From Larix kaempferi (taxonomy: Eukaryota; Streptophyta; Pinopsida; Pinales; Pinaceae): a stretch of DNA of 64,000 nt. Below the pieces are notes generated by a model. That model was not told the origin of the DNA, did no database searches, and worked only from the letters and a program-made list of their open reading frames with translations. This document shows, piece by piece, positions 47,401 to 51,504 of this stretch. Both the position numbers and the translations under genes were made by a program. The stretch covers positions 434,001 through 498,000 of the forward strand of contig BSBM01001439.1 in NCBI GenBank assembly GCA_027924585.1, written 5' to 3'. Positions within the stretch are counted from its first letter, which is position 1, and each line of letters starts with the position of its first letter.

Positions 47401-49539
47401 GTTTGTCGATATTGTCGGCCATAAATTATGCAATAATTAAAAAAATTCATGTCCACTCCTAAAATAAAAAATTATGGAAAGTATTTAAAAAAAATCCATA
47501 TTAGTTCATAAAATAAAATATTATGAAAAGTAATTAAAAAATAGATGTTCGTTTATAAAATAAAACTTAAATCTTAAACCCGGATCTATCAATCAAGAGA
47601 GATCAAATTTCTTGAGTTTAAATTTAAAAAAAAAAATACACCTCAAAAAATCGGATCCCTCTCGGTGCTTGATAGATATGGGTTTAAGATGGATCTATGC
47701 TAGTTTACTTGCAGATTTATATATGATTTTACTAAGTACAATAACTTATTTTATCAGTTGGAGGTCATATTCACCTTTTCAGATTATTTGAGCATGGGAA
47801 GCCCCTGGCAGAGCACTAACCCAAAGCGAGATAGGTTTAGAGGGGACATTGTCTCTTTACCTTGTTTTGTTATTGGCATGGCCCCTATCAATATTTTTGT
47901 TACAATGGAAACCCAATTTCTTCTGCTAAGCCTTCCACATGTCTTTGGGTTGCCTACAACATCTCTCCATGGAAGTTATATCTTTGAAGAATGTTAGTAT
48001 TGTGCTGGGTATTGATACAGCCAGGGCATCTATATAAATCTTCACAATGCTTATTCTTAATCCTCAAAGCAAATGGAACTATTGAACAGGCGCTCAAGGG
48101 AGCTCTTACACCTCTTTTATTGAAATACGGAATGCGAGAATGGCCTACAGGGAATCGAATTTTGGAAAAAAATTACTTCCAGATAATTGACGGCCTAGTT
48201 TAAGAAGCATAGGTTTACAGCTAACAGATGAAGCCTCTACAAGTAAATCACAGCTTGCATCAAAATAGGAAGTTAAGCATTAAACGGGTAATAGATATTC
48301 TTCCCTTTATTCATGCATTTTTGTAGGCCTTTTCATTCAAATATTTCAAACTGCTTCGAAAATTAAAAGCATTACATGCTTTTCCGATAAAAGATTTGGA
48401 GCATAGTGAGATGAAGCAGGAGAAGGCTTAATTTTTTGGAAAGTGACGGGAAGGAAAGGTTTCATTTAGGCTTTAATGTTTTACGTTCAAAATACTTTTT
48501 ACATAATGTTTTTGGCTGAGAAATATTGTGCCGGCCATTTCTATAAATCTCGAAAGACATAATCTCGGAGTTTCAAAAATATGCGACATATGTTTTCACA
48601 GTTTCAAGTTTTTGTTGACTGGCTTTGATTTGAACTTGAGAAGAATCAATTCCTTCAGAAAATGTAAACTGAATAATATCTAAAATTTGAACTATAATTG
48701 AGCTTTTTACACAGACTCACATGCACACTGTTATGTTTGCTACATTAGTAACATAACTAAGGAGTGGAATGTGTAAACTTATCTTTACAGGAATGTTCCC
48801 TCTGCATAGTATGTTTTTTATGCATTTTGTTTGCAGTTTTTGTTTAGTCTGATGTAGTTCTCAATAGGCGCTATCACTCGTAGAGCCCCTTTTCCCGATC
48901 TATGACACCTGCTGGTTTGTAATTTTTCCCCTCACAGAGAATGCAGCTGAAGGCCATTCTAGGGTCCGCTACAAGGTAGTAGAATTTCCTGTCAATTTAT
49001 CTTCACAAAAGCATCCATTGGATAAACCAAATCCAAAGCAAGGCATTGGTAAGATGACAACATATCATTATTATTTTGAATTTGATATCAATTATTCAAG
49101 TACGTTTGAAATTTGATATTTCACATTTATGCCTATTATGTTTTTCACTGTGTATTTTATCTGAACAGGTTTGCTAGCGTGGAGTAGAGATAGCCAATAT
49201 TTGGTCACTCGTAATGACAATATGCCAACGGCACTTTGGATCTGGGATATTTGTCGCCTTGAGCTTGCTGCACTTCTGATACAGAAAGAGCCCATTCGTG
49301 CAGCTGCCTGGGATCCAGTATATCCTCGTGTGGCTCTTTGTACAGGAAGCTCGCATTTGTACATGTGGACACCCTCTGGTGCTTGTTGTGTAAATATTCC
49401 TCTGCCACAATTTGTTGTATCAGATTTAAAATGGAACCCAGATGGAACTTCTATGCTTCTGAAGGATCGCGAGTCGTTTTGTTGTACTTTTGTTCCTTTG
49501 CTTCCTGAATTCAACGACGATGAAAATAGCGAGGAATAG
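4952..49539 (+). CDS. WRAP73: WRAP73/WDR8 orthologue, WD40 microtubule-anchoring protein (5' exon missing)
   Basis: Five exons (4952-5440, 5732-5953, 6062-6146, 48938-49048, 49169-49539) join in frame to 425 codons plus TAG. All junctions are GT-AG; the first two introns are phase 0 and the last two phase 1. The protein follows the WRAP73 family end to end. Landmarks are KIDEGPAGIAHARWSPDSRH, RRDCKDYVNLLS, VLIYSPDGRCLFKYQAYES, VAWSPCSQFLAVGSYDQ, NHLTWK, KPNPKQGIG, VTRNDNMPTALWIWDI and LYMWTPSGA. These are WD40 blades. Family members are about 460 residues, so roughly 40 N-terminal residues lie in an unseen upstream exon. In fungi and animals the protein works with Msd1/SSX2IP to anchor microtubule minus ends at centrosomes or spindle poles. 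In Arabidopsis an Msd1-Wdr8 complex acts at cortical gamma-tubulin nucleation sites and recruits katanin. I see no stop, frameshift or lost splice site, so the gene looks functional despite a 42.8-kb intron. Confidence 0.93.
5732..5953 (+). CDS. WRAP73: WRAP73 exon 3
   Basis: The exon is 222 bp (74 codons), phase 0 at both ends, with acceptor AATGTAG and donor AAG|GTAAGT. It encodes VLIYSPDGRCLFKYQAYES through to VVFK, including the highly conserved VAWSPCSQFLAVGSYDQ blade and NHLTWK. The preceding intron is 291 bp and the following one 108 bp. Confidence 0.93.
6062..6146 (+). CDS. WRAP73: WRAP73 exon 4
   Basis: The exon is 85 bp (28 codons plus one base), with acceptor CTATGTAG and donor CCGG|GTGAG. 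It encodes EVEEPWHLDMSGLHLNDD and then an acidic linker. This is the variable region between blades in the family. It ends in phase 1, and the split codon (G plus AG) is completed by the exon at 48938, which fixes the reading frame across the giant intron. Confidence 0.88.
6571..6589. repeat. (TA)n microsatellite
   Basis: There are nine consecutive TA units, just before the hAT-related segment. Confidence 0.9.
6600..7060. mobile_element. hAT-related fragment sharing sequence with 10100-10545
   Basis: About 450 bp align by eye with the interior of the hAT element at 9782-10969, in the same orientation. Shared blocks include CAATTTTGATGAAAC, TTGAGTGAAGGGTACATTTTT and CCCTCATCCATGATA (the last with changes). 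Because the other copy has hAT-type ends, this one is read as a truncated relative. No termini or TSD are visible here and no protein is encoded. Confidence 0.5.
7061..8360 (+). mobile_element. LTR-element 3' end: PPT at 7545-7560 and start of an LTR
   Basis: A polypurine tract (CTAAGGGGGGAGGGCA, ending 7560) precedes TGATGGATC at 7562. About 35 bp further in is GGGGTTAGTTGGGGCATGA. The same order (PPT, TGAGGG.., GGGGTTAGTTGGGGCATGA) occurs on the minus strand at 26285-26225, at the 3' LTR start of the gag-only element. A TATA box (TATAAATA, 7775-7782) lies inside, as expected for U3/R. The far end of the LTR and the TSD cannot be placed. Bases 7061-7540 would be internal sequence of the same element but carry no recognisable domain. 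Confidence 0.55.
8361..9781 (-). mobile_element. Possible degraded LINE ORF1-like sequence
   Basis: Read on the minus strand, about 9660-9420 gives a broken frame containing WLDFENSLFWSLMGISF and VWLDAPISLCCW. It loosely resembles the DUF4283/gag-like ORF1 of plant L1 LINEs. The frame is interrupted by stops. The stretch 8361-8930 has no recognisable content. The sequence is interrupted at 9782 by a hAT insertion and seems to continue past 10977. This is a weak call. Confidence 0.25.
9782..10969. mobile_element. Non-autonomous hAT-type element, 1.19 kb
   Basis: Terminal inverted repeats are CAATGTTATTAGAACCGGAC and the complement of GATTCTGATAACATTG. The flanks are GTCCAAGC (9774-9781) and GTCCAAAA (10970-10977), an 8-bp duplication with two differences, as expected for hAT. 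The subterminal regions are rich in CGGT/ACCG words. A second element at 44920-45860 has the same ends and shares an internal block (ATGAGAAACTTTGCATA and its complement). No transposase is encoded. Confidence 0.75.
10978..11480. other. Unresolved intronic sequence
   Basis: This continues the sequence interrupted by the hAT insertion at 9782. I see no domain, LTR or repeat structure. Confidence 0.35.
11480..17006 (+). pseudogene. hAT transposase (BED zinc finger) remnant split by a solo LTR
   Basis: An intron-like acceptor (TTTTTTGTAGCAGCA) precedes ATGGCTTCGAACGAAGGTAC at 12000-12019. The frame is then interrupted by a 4.46-kb solo LTR and resumes at 16478. Removing the LTR and one copy of the GGTAC duplication restores the frame exactly. 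After the junction come KRTDYYPLWRHVTKIAK and the BED-finger pattern CEWHCNLCNKLCKGSYSRVKAH (quoted here in two overlapping parts: WHCNLCNKLC and GSYSRVKAH). A stop follows at about 16654. Later fragments such as ARAIYACGIPFNV (near 16960) match the start of the DUF659-type hAT core. A Copia LTR interrupts at 17007. The CGTGTTTTTG and CGTGCGTTTTC words at 11520-11680 look like hAT subterminal repeats, and ATATTTAAG near 11690 could be a promoter TATA. Confidence 0.7.
12020..16477 (-). mobile_element. Solo LTR, 4.46 kb, family B copy 1 (TSD GGTAC)
   Basis: The plus strand reads TGTTATCACACAACTTG at the left end and CTACTATGGTGTGATAACA at the right end. Perfect GGTAC duplications lie at 12015-12019 and 16478-16482. 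The sense strand is minus: a TATA box (TATATAAGG on the minus strand, at 13952-13960) and the transcript-start region match the plus-strand copy at 27020-31506. No internal duplication is visible, so this is one LTR and not a whole element. It interrupts a hAT transposase frame. The 80-codon frame at 14437-14679 (minus) also occurs in the other copy but resembles nothing known. Confidence 0.85.
17007..17595 (+). mobile_element. Copia LTR, 589 bp
   Basis: It begins TGTTGATGTAAATGTAAC and ends CTCTAACA. A TATA box (TATAAATAGAGAGCC, near 17295) and a GGTTTTCTCC/CCCCGAGGAAAAC block typical of Copia R/U5 lie inside. The primer site follows at once. The same family, on the minus strand, is the LTR at 56430-57070, which starts TGTTGATGTATTTGTAAC. 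The LTR interrupts the hAT remnant. The matching right-hand TSD was not found, so the element is truncated or further disrupted. Confidence 0.82.
17596..17607 (+). other. Copia primer-binding site (initiator Met tRNA)
   Basis: The sequence TGGTATCAGAGC directly follows the LTR end, as in most plant Copia elements. It fixes the strand as plus and the LTR as a 5' LTR. Confidence 0.88.
17608..17940 (+). mobile_element. Copia leader fragment
   Basis: The sequence downstream of the primer site contains two related units, each pairing AAACTAGGGC with a later GGAGG(G/C)GCATCTT block (about 17640-17735 and 17790-17885). That suggests an internal duplication in the untranslated leader. No gag frame follows before the sequence changes character near 17940. 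Confidence 0.45.
17941..19618 (+). other. Unresolved; probable gypsy 5' LTR in the right part
   Basis: The right limit is set by a decayed gypsy primer site at 19619. The sequence from roughly 18.8 kb to 19.61 kb is therefore likely to be that element's 5' LTR. I cannot place its left end. Near 18670, TATCCTCAGAAAGATGGGCA resembles the integrase motif encoding HPQTDGQ, which would be an older gypsy fragment. Bases 17941-18650 show nothing I recognise. Confidence 0.35.
19619..20049 (+). pseudogene. Ty3/gypsy primer site and first part of gag
   Basis: TGTTATCATAACAAGGTTCG (19619-19638) followed by ATTTTGGTAGAAGTCTAAGT is a mutated form of the usual gypsy junction TGGTATCAGAGCAAGGTTCG. After a leader, a broken gag frame from about 19860 reads VDVSCYDGMTKVEALVHWMG, MEHYFE, stop, EKVEDPKGMKFVATRLKGH. 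This is the Retrotrans_gag pattern (YDG..dA..W...ME.YFe...v.d..Kv.fva.rLkGhA). It stops at a solo LTR (TSD GGACA) and continues at 23280. Confidence 0.75.
20050..23279 (+). mobile_element. Solo LTR, 3.23 kb, family A copy 2 (TSD GGACA)
   Basis: It begins TGTTGTCCACTAAG and ends GATCCGACGACAACA, with perfect GGACA duplications at 20045-20049 and 23280-23284. It carries a plus-strand TATA box (GAGGCTATAAAAGC, near 21095). It is an inverted relative of the segments at 476-3992 and 37731-41095. The insertion splits a gypsy gag frame exactly between RLKGH and the following codons, which resume at 23280. No coding capacity is visible. Confidence 0.85.
23280..23861 (+). pseudogene. Ty3/gypsy gag, second part with CCHC zinc knuckle
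   Basis: The gag frame resumes after the solo LTR with many lesions. One frame gives LHDKFLSTNYKQIFFTQMQN and another EEFYRLLICVGHHEEEDQH and VSRHVNGLKIIIQDKISF. These match the KFLP.DYQ..l..QMQNLRQ, EEFYRL and VNGLR..IQD gag motifs. A complete zinc knuckle of the form CX2CX4HX4C (CYICEDEGHNSFEC) lies at 23816-23857. The frame is cut at 23862 by the gag-only element. Protease sequence of the same element reappears near 36389. Confidence 0.8.
23862..26269 (-). repeat. 3' LTR of gag-only element 1
   Basis: This LTR is 2408 bp. On the minus strand it begins TGAGGGCTTTCG, next to the polypurine tract, and ends CCCGGTAACA. It contains three telo-boxes and a pyrimidine-rich stretch (24950-25270 on the sense strand). 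That stretch leaves several frames open by composition alone, and I do not call it coding. Confidence 0.82.
25284..25379 (-). promoter_or_regulatory. Telo-box cluster in 3' LTR
   Basis: Three AAACCCTAA motifs (plus-strand TTAGGGTTT at 25284-25292, 25338-25346 and 25371-25379) sit just upstream, in the sense direction, of the pyrimidine-rich stretch. In plants telo-boxes are known promoter elements of ribosomal-protein and other growth genes. A promoter role here is inference. Confidence 0.5.
26270..26285 (-). other. Polypurine tract of gag-only element 1
   Basis: The minus strand reads AAAAAGGGGGCGGGCG immediately before TGAGGG, the LTR start. This primes plus-strand synthesis and confirms the minus orientation. 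Confidence 0.72.
26286..27014 (-). mobile_element. Internal 3' region of gag-only element 1
   Basis: This is non-coding sequence between gag and the polypurine tract. It contains GGCTCCAACTGCGGGACGAG (26698-26717), which recurs with changes at 41100 beside the LTR of the second gag-only element. It is separated from gag by the solo LTR at 27020-31506. Confidence 0.55.
27020..31506 (+). mobile_element. Solo LTR, 4.49 kb, family B copy 2 (TSD ATACC)
   Basis: It begins TGTTATCACACCATAG and ends GTTGTGTGATAACA, with perfect ATACC duplications at 27015-27019 and 31507-31511. The plus strand carries a TATA box (TATTTAAGG, 29534-29542) and AATAAA at 29597-29602. That gives a U3 of about 2.5 kb and a long downstream part. 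It is the inverted counterpart of 12020-16477, at clearly over 90 percent identity by eye. It is inserted in the gag-only element just after the gag stop codon. Confidence 0.86.
31542..32852 (-). CDS. Gag of gag-only element 1 (436 aa)
   Basis: An intact 436-residue frame. Residues 28-104 form a Retrotrans_gag-like core: FHKEKDTATTHIIKFKEVM, LFVMSFELGG, DMDAWYKGLPPKGISSF, VFSDQWG. After it comes an acidic Glu-rich stretch (about 105-145) and a long low-complexity C-terminal half ending near the motif SPVEAWI. There is no zinc knuckle and no protease. The role would be capsid formation using enzymes from an autonomous partner. A homologous frame with the same core and the same SPxxAWI end lies at 41563-42885. 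The family resembles Athila/Tat-type gags, but I cannot assign a lineage from sight. Confidence 0.75.
   Translation of the reverse strand: MVTLDPFDFSSILRYPNRLNKHHCLKSIPMFHKEKDTATTHIIKFKEVMMTWDITDEDTIIHLFVMSFELGGDPDMDAWYKGLPPKGISSFLQLVEVFSDQWGPNAKEEIHEDQFSKDLQEDQDKVIPEDEEQEASVEETEERTKMVSAPYPQVTVSYDMLALLEESYRYVENNDYWKFIGSPMYDSSKPCSIIIDRPSSIYMDDEDCSAFDEEWINPFSLLKDAMEQGVVPADNAHVQSFSSISQFMVSPNQLHSTTSVQPFLSSIGKWSTMFSNKGNTGMWISMILFSHCHDLYCLSFQLKCESCNYVVDNFEMIKIIRSTNTINVKKNNMHVFPKDCPNRVRLICEDLQGPLPQMLSRMDNQAIFKRNVSSLYHQDGPYNSPVEAWINGACKRDSSPWQKYYSFQIPIASQSSSHIMQETWVCNCFVIDQVLS
33181..33196 (-). other. Primer-binding site of gag-only element 1
   Basis: The minus strand reads AGCGTCGTTGCCGAGG a few bases after the LTR end (GGTAACA). 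It resembles the plant gypsy (Athila-type) primer site TGGCGCCGTTGCCGGGGA. Confidence 0.6.
33202..35353 (-). repeat. 5' LTR of gag-only element 1 (truncated)
   Basis: It matches 23862-26030 nearly throughout. The two copies diverge abruptly after GAGGAGATTGAATTT, so about 240 bp of the LTR start are missing here. The inner end CCCGGTAACA is followed on the minus strand by the primer site. Confidence 0.82.
34613..34708 (-). promoter_or_regulatory. Telo-box cluster in 5' LTR
   Basis: The same three telo-boxes occur as in the other LTR (TTAGGGTTT at 34613-34621, 34667-34675 and 34700-34708), with a fourth near 34816. If the element is transcribed, this copy would be the active promoter side. 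Function is inferred. Confidence 0.5.
35354..37730 (+). pseudogene. Ty3/gypsy remnant with retropepsin (DFG in place of DSG)
   Basis: From 36389 a frame reads MVLVDFGSSHNCIEINVAKQ, LNLFFVYPTKDLTITVVDG, stop, then EVKKVGRCHKVLVQIQELEL. This is the gypsy protease pattern (VLiDsGSsHNFI..VAk.L.L..yp..dl.v.VadG..v.k.Gr). The catalytic triad is DFG (36401-36409) instead of DSG/DTG. Position and strand fit it being the continuation of the gypsy element whose gag lies at 19.8-23.86 kb. The stretches 35354-36300 and 36800-37730 hold no recognisable domain; reverse transcriptase was not found. Confidence 0.65.
37731..41095 (-). mobile_element. Family A LTR copy 3, 3' LTR of gag-only element 2
   Basis: The minus strand begins TGTTGACCACC (41095) and ends GGCAGCAACA (37731), 3365 bp. 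It aligns with the solo LTRs 476-3992 and 20050-23279, sharing the CTCCGTTTAG block near one end and the ACCAGTGC..TGGAGTCA block about 350 bp in. It has a minus-strand TATA-like CTACTTAAGG near 40020. Repeats inside include CGATTTCACAAGGGAGGCAA at 38785 and 38950. The flanks GTGAG (left) and TTCTG (right) do not match. That suits a 3' LTR whose element continues to higher coordinates with a minus-strand gag. Confidence 0.68.
41096..41562 (-). mobile_element. Internal 3' region of gag-only element 2
   Basis: This is non-coding sequence between the LTR and the gag stop. Next to the LTR is GACTCCAACTGTGGGACG, shared with 26699-26716 in element 1. I see no clear polypurine tract here. Confidence 0.45.
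41563..42885 (-). pseudogene. Gag of gag-only element 2, one in-frame stop
   Basis: Two blocks, 42885-42073 and 42045-41563, are in the same frame and are separated by a TAA at 42073-42075. Ignoring that stop the frame is about 441 codons, almost the length of the gag at 31542-32852. The N-terminal core has FFGNGDSTIVHVIYFIKMVE, FVNTLERDAWMWYYGLP and CITSLENFLAIFLKTWYNG. The middle is strongly acidic (EEDDSDQDEEKYSLEDDTSD). The C-terminus ends SPIQAWIEESSAS, parallel to SPVEAWI in the first copy. There is no protease or reverse transcriptase. No primer site or 5' LTR follows upstream, so the 5' end is truncated near 42.9 kb. Confidence 0.72.
42886..44919. other. Unresolved repeat-like intronic sequence
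   Basis: No domain is recognised. A local duplication (GAGTTTTTGAGCTTAGRTTTGTTCTATTCTTG, quoted by its shared core GAGCTTAGGTTTGTTCTATT) occurs at about 43762-43835. The plus-strand open frame at 43541-43984 is hydrophobic and lacks similarity to anything I know. The stretch 44500-44900 has Copia-like words on the minus strand but no clear LTR boundary. Confidence 0.3.
44920..45860. mobile_element. Non-autonomous hAT element, 941 bp (TSD ATGCAGAG)
   Basis: The ends CAGTGTTATAAAAACCGACC and the complement of CCGGTCCAGTTCTAATAACATTG (last 20 bases GTCCAGTTCTAATAACATTG) form terminal inverted repeats. Perfect 8-bp duplications ATGCAGAG lie at 44912-44919 and 45861-45868. Both are diagnostic of hAT. 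CGGT/ACCG words crowd the first 150 and last 120 bp. A tandem duplication inside (CCCAAGTCYCGAGYATGCTATCACG-type block with TGTACAGTCACGGTGTATAC at about 45150-45350) is not in the 9782-10969 relative. No transposase is present. Confidence 0.88.
45869..46870. repeat. Unresolved repeat with five ACCTCTATAxGGGAGG-type motifs
   Basis: Between 46629 and 46822 the motif ACCTCTATACGGGAGG or a close variant occurs five times, at about 46629, 46657, 46756, 46776 and 46806. It alternates between a CTCTATA and a CTTTATA/CTTTACA form. The stretch before it (45990-46320) is built of recurring TTAACTAAAG and AAGTGTCGTC words. It looks like LTR-element 3' sequence, where repeated purine-rich motifs occur, but no LTR boundary or protein supports a family. 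Confidence 0.45.
46871..47316 (+). other. Unresolved AT-rich intron
   Basis: This stretch is T-rich on the plus strand, with no domain or repeat boundary seen. Confidence 0.3.
47317..47430. repeat. 57-bp tandem duplication
   Basis: Two adjacent copies begin GTATGAGGGAG at 47317 and 47374. They share CGAGTGTTTGTCGATATTG and GGCCATAAAT with a few differences, including a TCG insertion in the second copy. Confidence 0.85.
47571..47690. mobile_element. Small foldback element or hairpin, about 120 bp
   Basis: The left arm ATCTTAAACCCGGATCTATC and the right arm ending GATAGATATGGGTTTAAGAT are inverted complements over about 35 bp with a few mismatches. The loop of about 50 bp is AT-rich and includes an A11 run. 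This could be a MITE; the target duplication is unclear. Confidence 0.6.
47691..48937 (+). other. WRAP73: 3' portion of the giant intron
   Basis: Open frames at 47758-47997 and 47991-48203 run on the plus strand, but I recognise no domain and see no reason to call them exons. The branch-point and acceptor region (TTTTTCCCCTCACAG) precedes the exon at 48938. Confidence 0.45.
48938..49048 (+). CDS. WRAP73: WRAP73 exon 5
   Basis: The exon is 111 bp, with acceptor CCCCTCACAG and donor ATTG|GTAAG. It encodes ENAAEGHSRVRYKVVEF through to KPNPKQGIG. The segment KPNPKQGIG is a family landmark (NPKIGIG in animals). It is phase 1 at both ends. The alternative acceptor two bases downstream would put a stop in frame, so the start at 48938 is favoured. 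Confidence 0.92.
49169..49539 (+). CDS. WRAP73: WRAP73 last exon
   Basis: The exon is 371 bp, with acceptor CTGAACAG, completing the split Gly codon and running to TAG at 49537-49539. It contains LAWSRDSQYLVTRNDN, LWIWDI, the C-terminal blade LYMWTPSGA and a short acidic tail (FNDDENSEE). The preceding intron is 120 bp. Length and ending agree with plant WRAP73 proteins. Confidence 0.93.
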
Positions 49540-49900
49540 TACACACACAGCAAAGAAATGTGTCTAACGTCAGTTGTGACAAGGCCATTCTTATGTTCTA
49601 ATCTTTTTGGTCAGCTGCAAATGACCTCTGTATTATTTTCCTGATCGTTGACACTCTAGTGTTCACACCAGTGATGGTTTGCTAGTTTCAGCTATGTTTT
49701 CAGTGTGTACTACAGTCTGCAACAAGTTATTTTAGCTATACCACTGCTGAAATTGTGCAGAGTTGACCATTGGAGAGTTTAGTACAGTGTTTAAGATACA
49801 ACTTGCTGCAATGCATTAGGAGCTCCAACTCGGCCCCTTAAGCTACGTTAATAGCAACTGATTGGTTATTGAGCTTCTATCCATTCTAAAAACTTCTTCA
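49540..49900 (+). other. WRAP73: Probable WRAP73 3' UTR
   Basis: This is moderately T-rich unique-looking sequence after the stop codon. I see no canonical AATAAA within it, so the cleavage site cannot be placed; plant signals are often degenerate. Confidence 0.5.
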
Positions 49901-51504
49901 CTCGAGGACGTGATATGTACTTGTTTTTTTATAATTATATTAGTAAATTTATTATTTATCTATGGACGTTTTATTCATACTCCACGTGTTTGTAGTATAA
50001 GCATCAATTTTGTTAGTGCAAAATACTGCACTCGAGATTCAAGACATGACAATATATGTTGAGATTTTTTTCTCAATCCTAAGAATTAAGAGTAAAAGTC
50101 TTACCACCATATATATTTGACAGCAGGCATTGAAAATTTTGTGGTTGTGCATGTCCGTGTTACAGAATTCTGAAGACTGAAGGTAGTGTTGAAATAGGTG
50201 CTGCTTTTCTTCACCAATGGATCATTGAGGCTTTATCTAGTACTTGTATCAATCTAAGGCCAATACCTCATATTTCCAAACACGTATAAGGTTCAAGAGA
50301 TGAACTAATTTTGCATTCTATTCCATATCAAGGAGCAAAGTATGGACACATGTTAATACTAAATACATAAAAGATTCAAACTGATTTGAAATGCGTTTTC
50401 TTTGTAAGTTAGAGATAGAAAATTAGTCCAAGGGTTAGCTCAATTGGTTGAACCATCTACCCAAGTCATGTTGTCAACGGGAAGGTCATAGATCACTGAA
50501 ACAAATCTGGTCAAGTCTCTCCCAGTTACTAGCTGTTATTATAGTTGACATTTGAATATCCTCCATCCAAATACTCTGGGGAAGAAAGAATCCTACAAGA
50601 TTTTTCTTGAAAATAAAATTAAAAATCACTTGTATAGATCTTATAGGGTCTTATTATCTCTAGAAAAGTCCTTTCAATAACATGTACTACTTTCTGCAAA
50701 CATTGATTGTAGCCAAAGAGTATGTTTTGAGGGTACCTTGAGGACCCAAATTTGGTTAAAACGTACACAAGAAATCTGATTGCACCGCTGGATTTCTATG
50801 TTGCCTTCAGATCAATTGATATTCGGCTCTATAGTTGTTTGAAAAAACGCCTGAAGGAACACGTTTACTCTTCTTCAAACCTTGTCTTATATTGGACCAT
50901 GGTTTTGAATGGGGCCGAGACAGAATTTTGTGTTATAGTCTAATTGACACCTCACTGAATTAACGATGAGGCTCAAGTTAACTATTTTATGACTTGTTTA
51001 AAGCCTCTGTAACAGGACTAGTTTTGGTGTGACAAACTAATGGTCGAGCGAGTTTGACTATACTCACCAATTTGTCCAAACTGGGTGAGTCTGTATGATA
51101 TGAAAATTCTACTTTGAATTACAATCTTGGAGTGATATCCTTTCTTCATTTAGTTTCATTTTTGAATGACATGCCTAAACGGATGTCCTTTATGAAGATT
51201 GCAAGATATACTTTGTTGAAGGTCATGCTTACAAGTTTTAACAGGTGGAGATCACTTGTTCAATATAATAATAAACTGCTCATCGGAAAGAACTCTAGTA
51301 ATTTCATGGTTTGTTGATTCTAATAGTGTCCACAGAGATGATGATGTGGAACATCCTTGGCTTTTTTCTTACTGAAAAATTGAATATTTTGATAGTGTTT
51401 TTATTGCTGAATTTTAATATTTTATGTAGTGTTTACTGATACATCATTTATGGTCGAATTTGAATATTTTATATAATGTTTAATAACAAATCAGCTATTA
51501 AATT
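49901..51504. other. Intergenic sequence downstream of WRAP73
   Basis: This is AT-rich with no supported gene. It holds the SINE-like segment listed separately. The short open frames (for example 50752-50943) are not recognisable. Confidence 0.45.
50425..50530 (+). mobile_element. tRNA-derived SINE-like segment
   Basis: GGGTTAGCTCAATTGGTTGA (50434-50453) is a close match to a Pol III box A. GGTCATAGATCACTG follows about 40 bp later as a weak box B. A cloverleaf cannot be drawn, so this is not a tRNA gene. The 3' end and TSD are not defined. Confidence 0.4.

Larger units (their letters stand above)
6147..48937 (+). other. WRAP73: 42.8-kb intron of the WRAP73 orthologue
   Basis: The exons at 6062-6146 and 48938-49048 are separated by 42,791 bp with GT and AG ends and matching phase-1 split codons. 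The other visible introns are 108-291 bp. The expansion is explained almost wholly by transposons: hAT pieces, a Copia LTR, nested gypsy and gag-only LTR elements, and several solo LTRs annotated below. No other host gene is recognisable inside on either strand. Confidence 0.88.

Noticed and set aside
47758-48203. Two plus-strand frames before exon 5 as extra WRAP73 exons
   Set aside because: They do not match the family and would insert residues where related proteins align continuously across the junction.
50434-50500. Possible tRNA gene
   Set aside because: Box A is good but box B is poor and no cloverleaf forms; better read as SINE-like.
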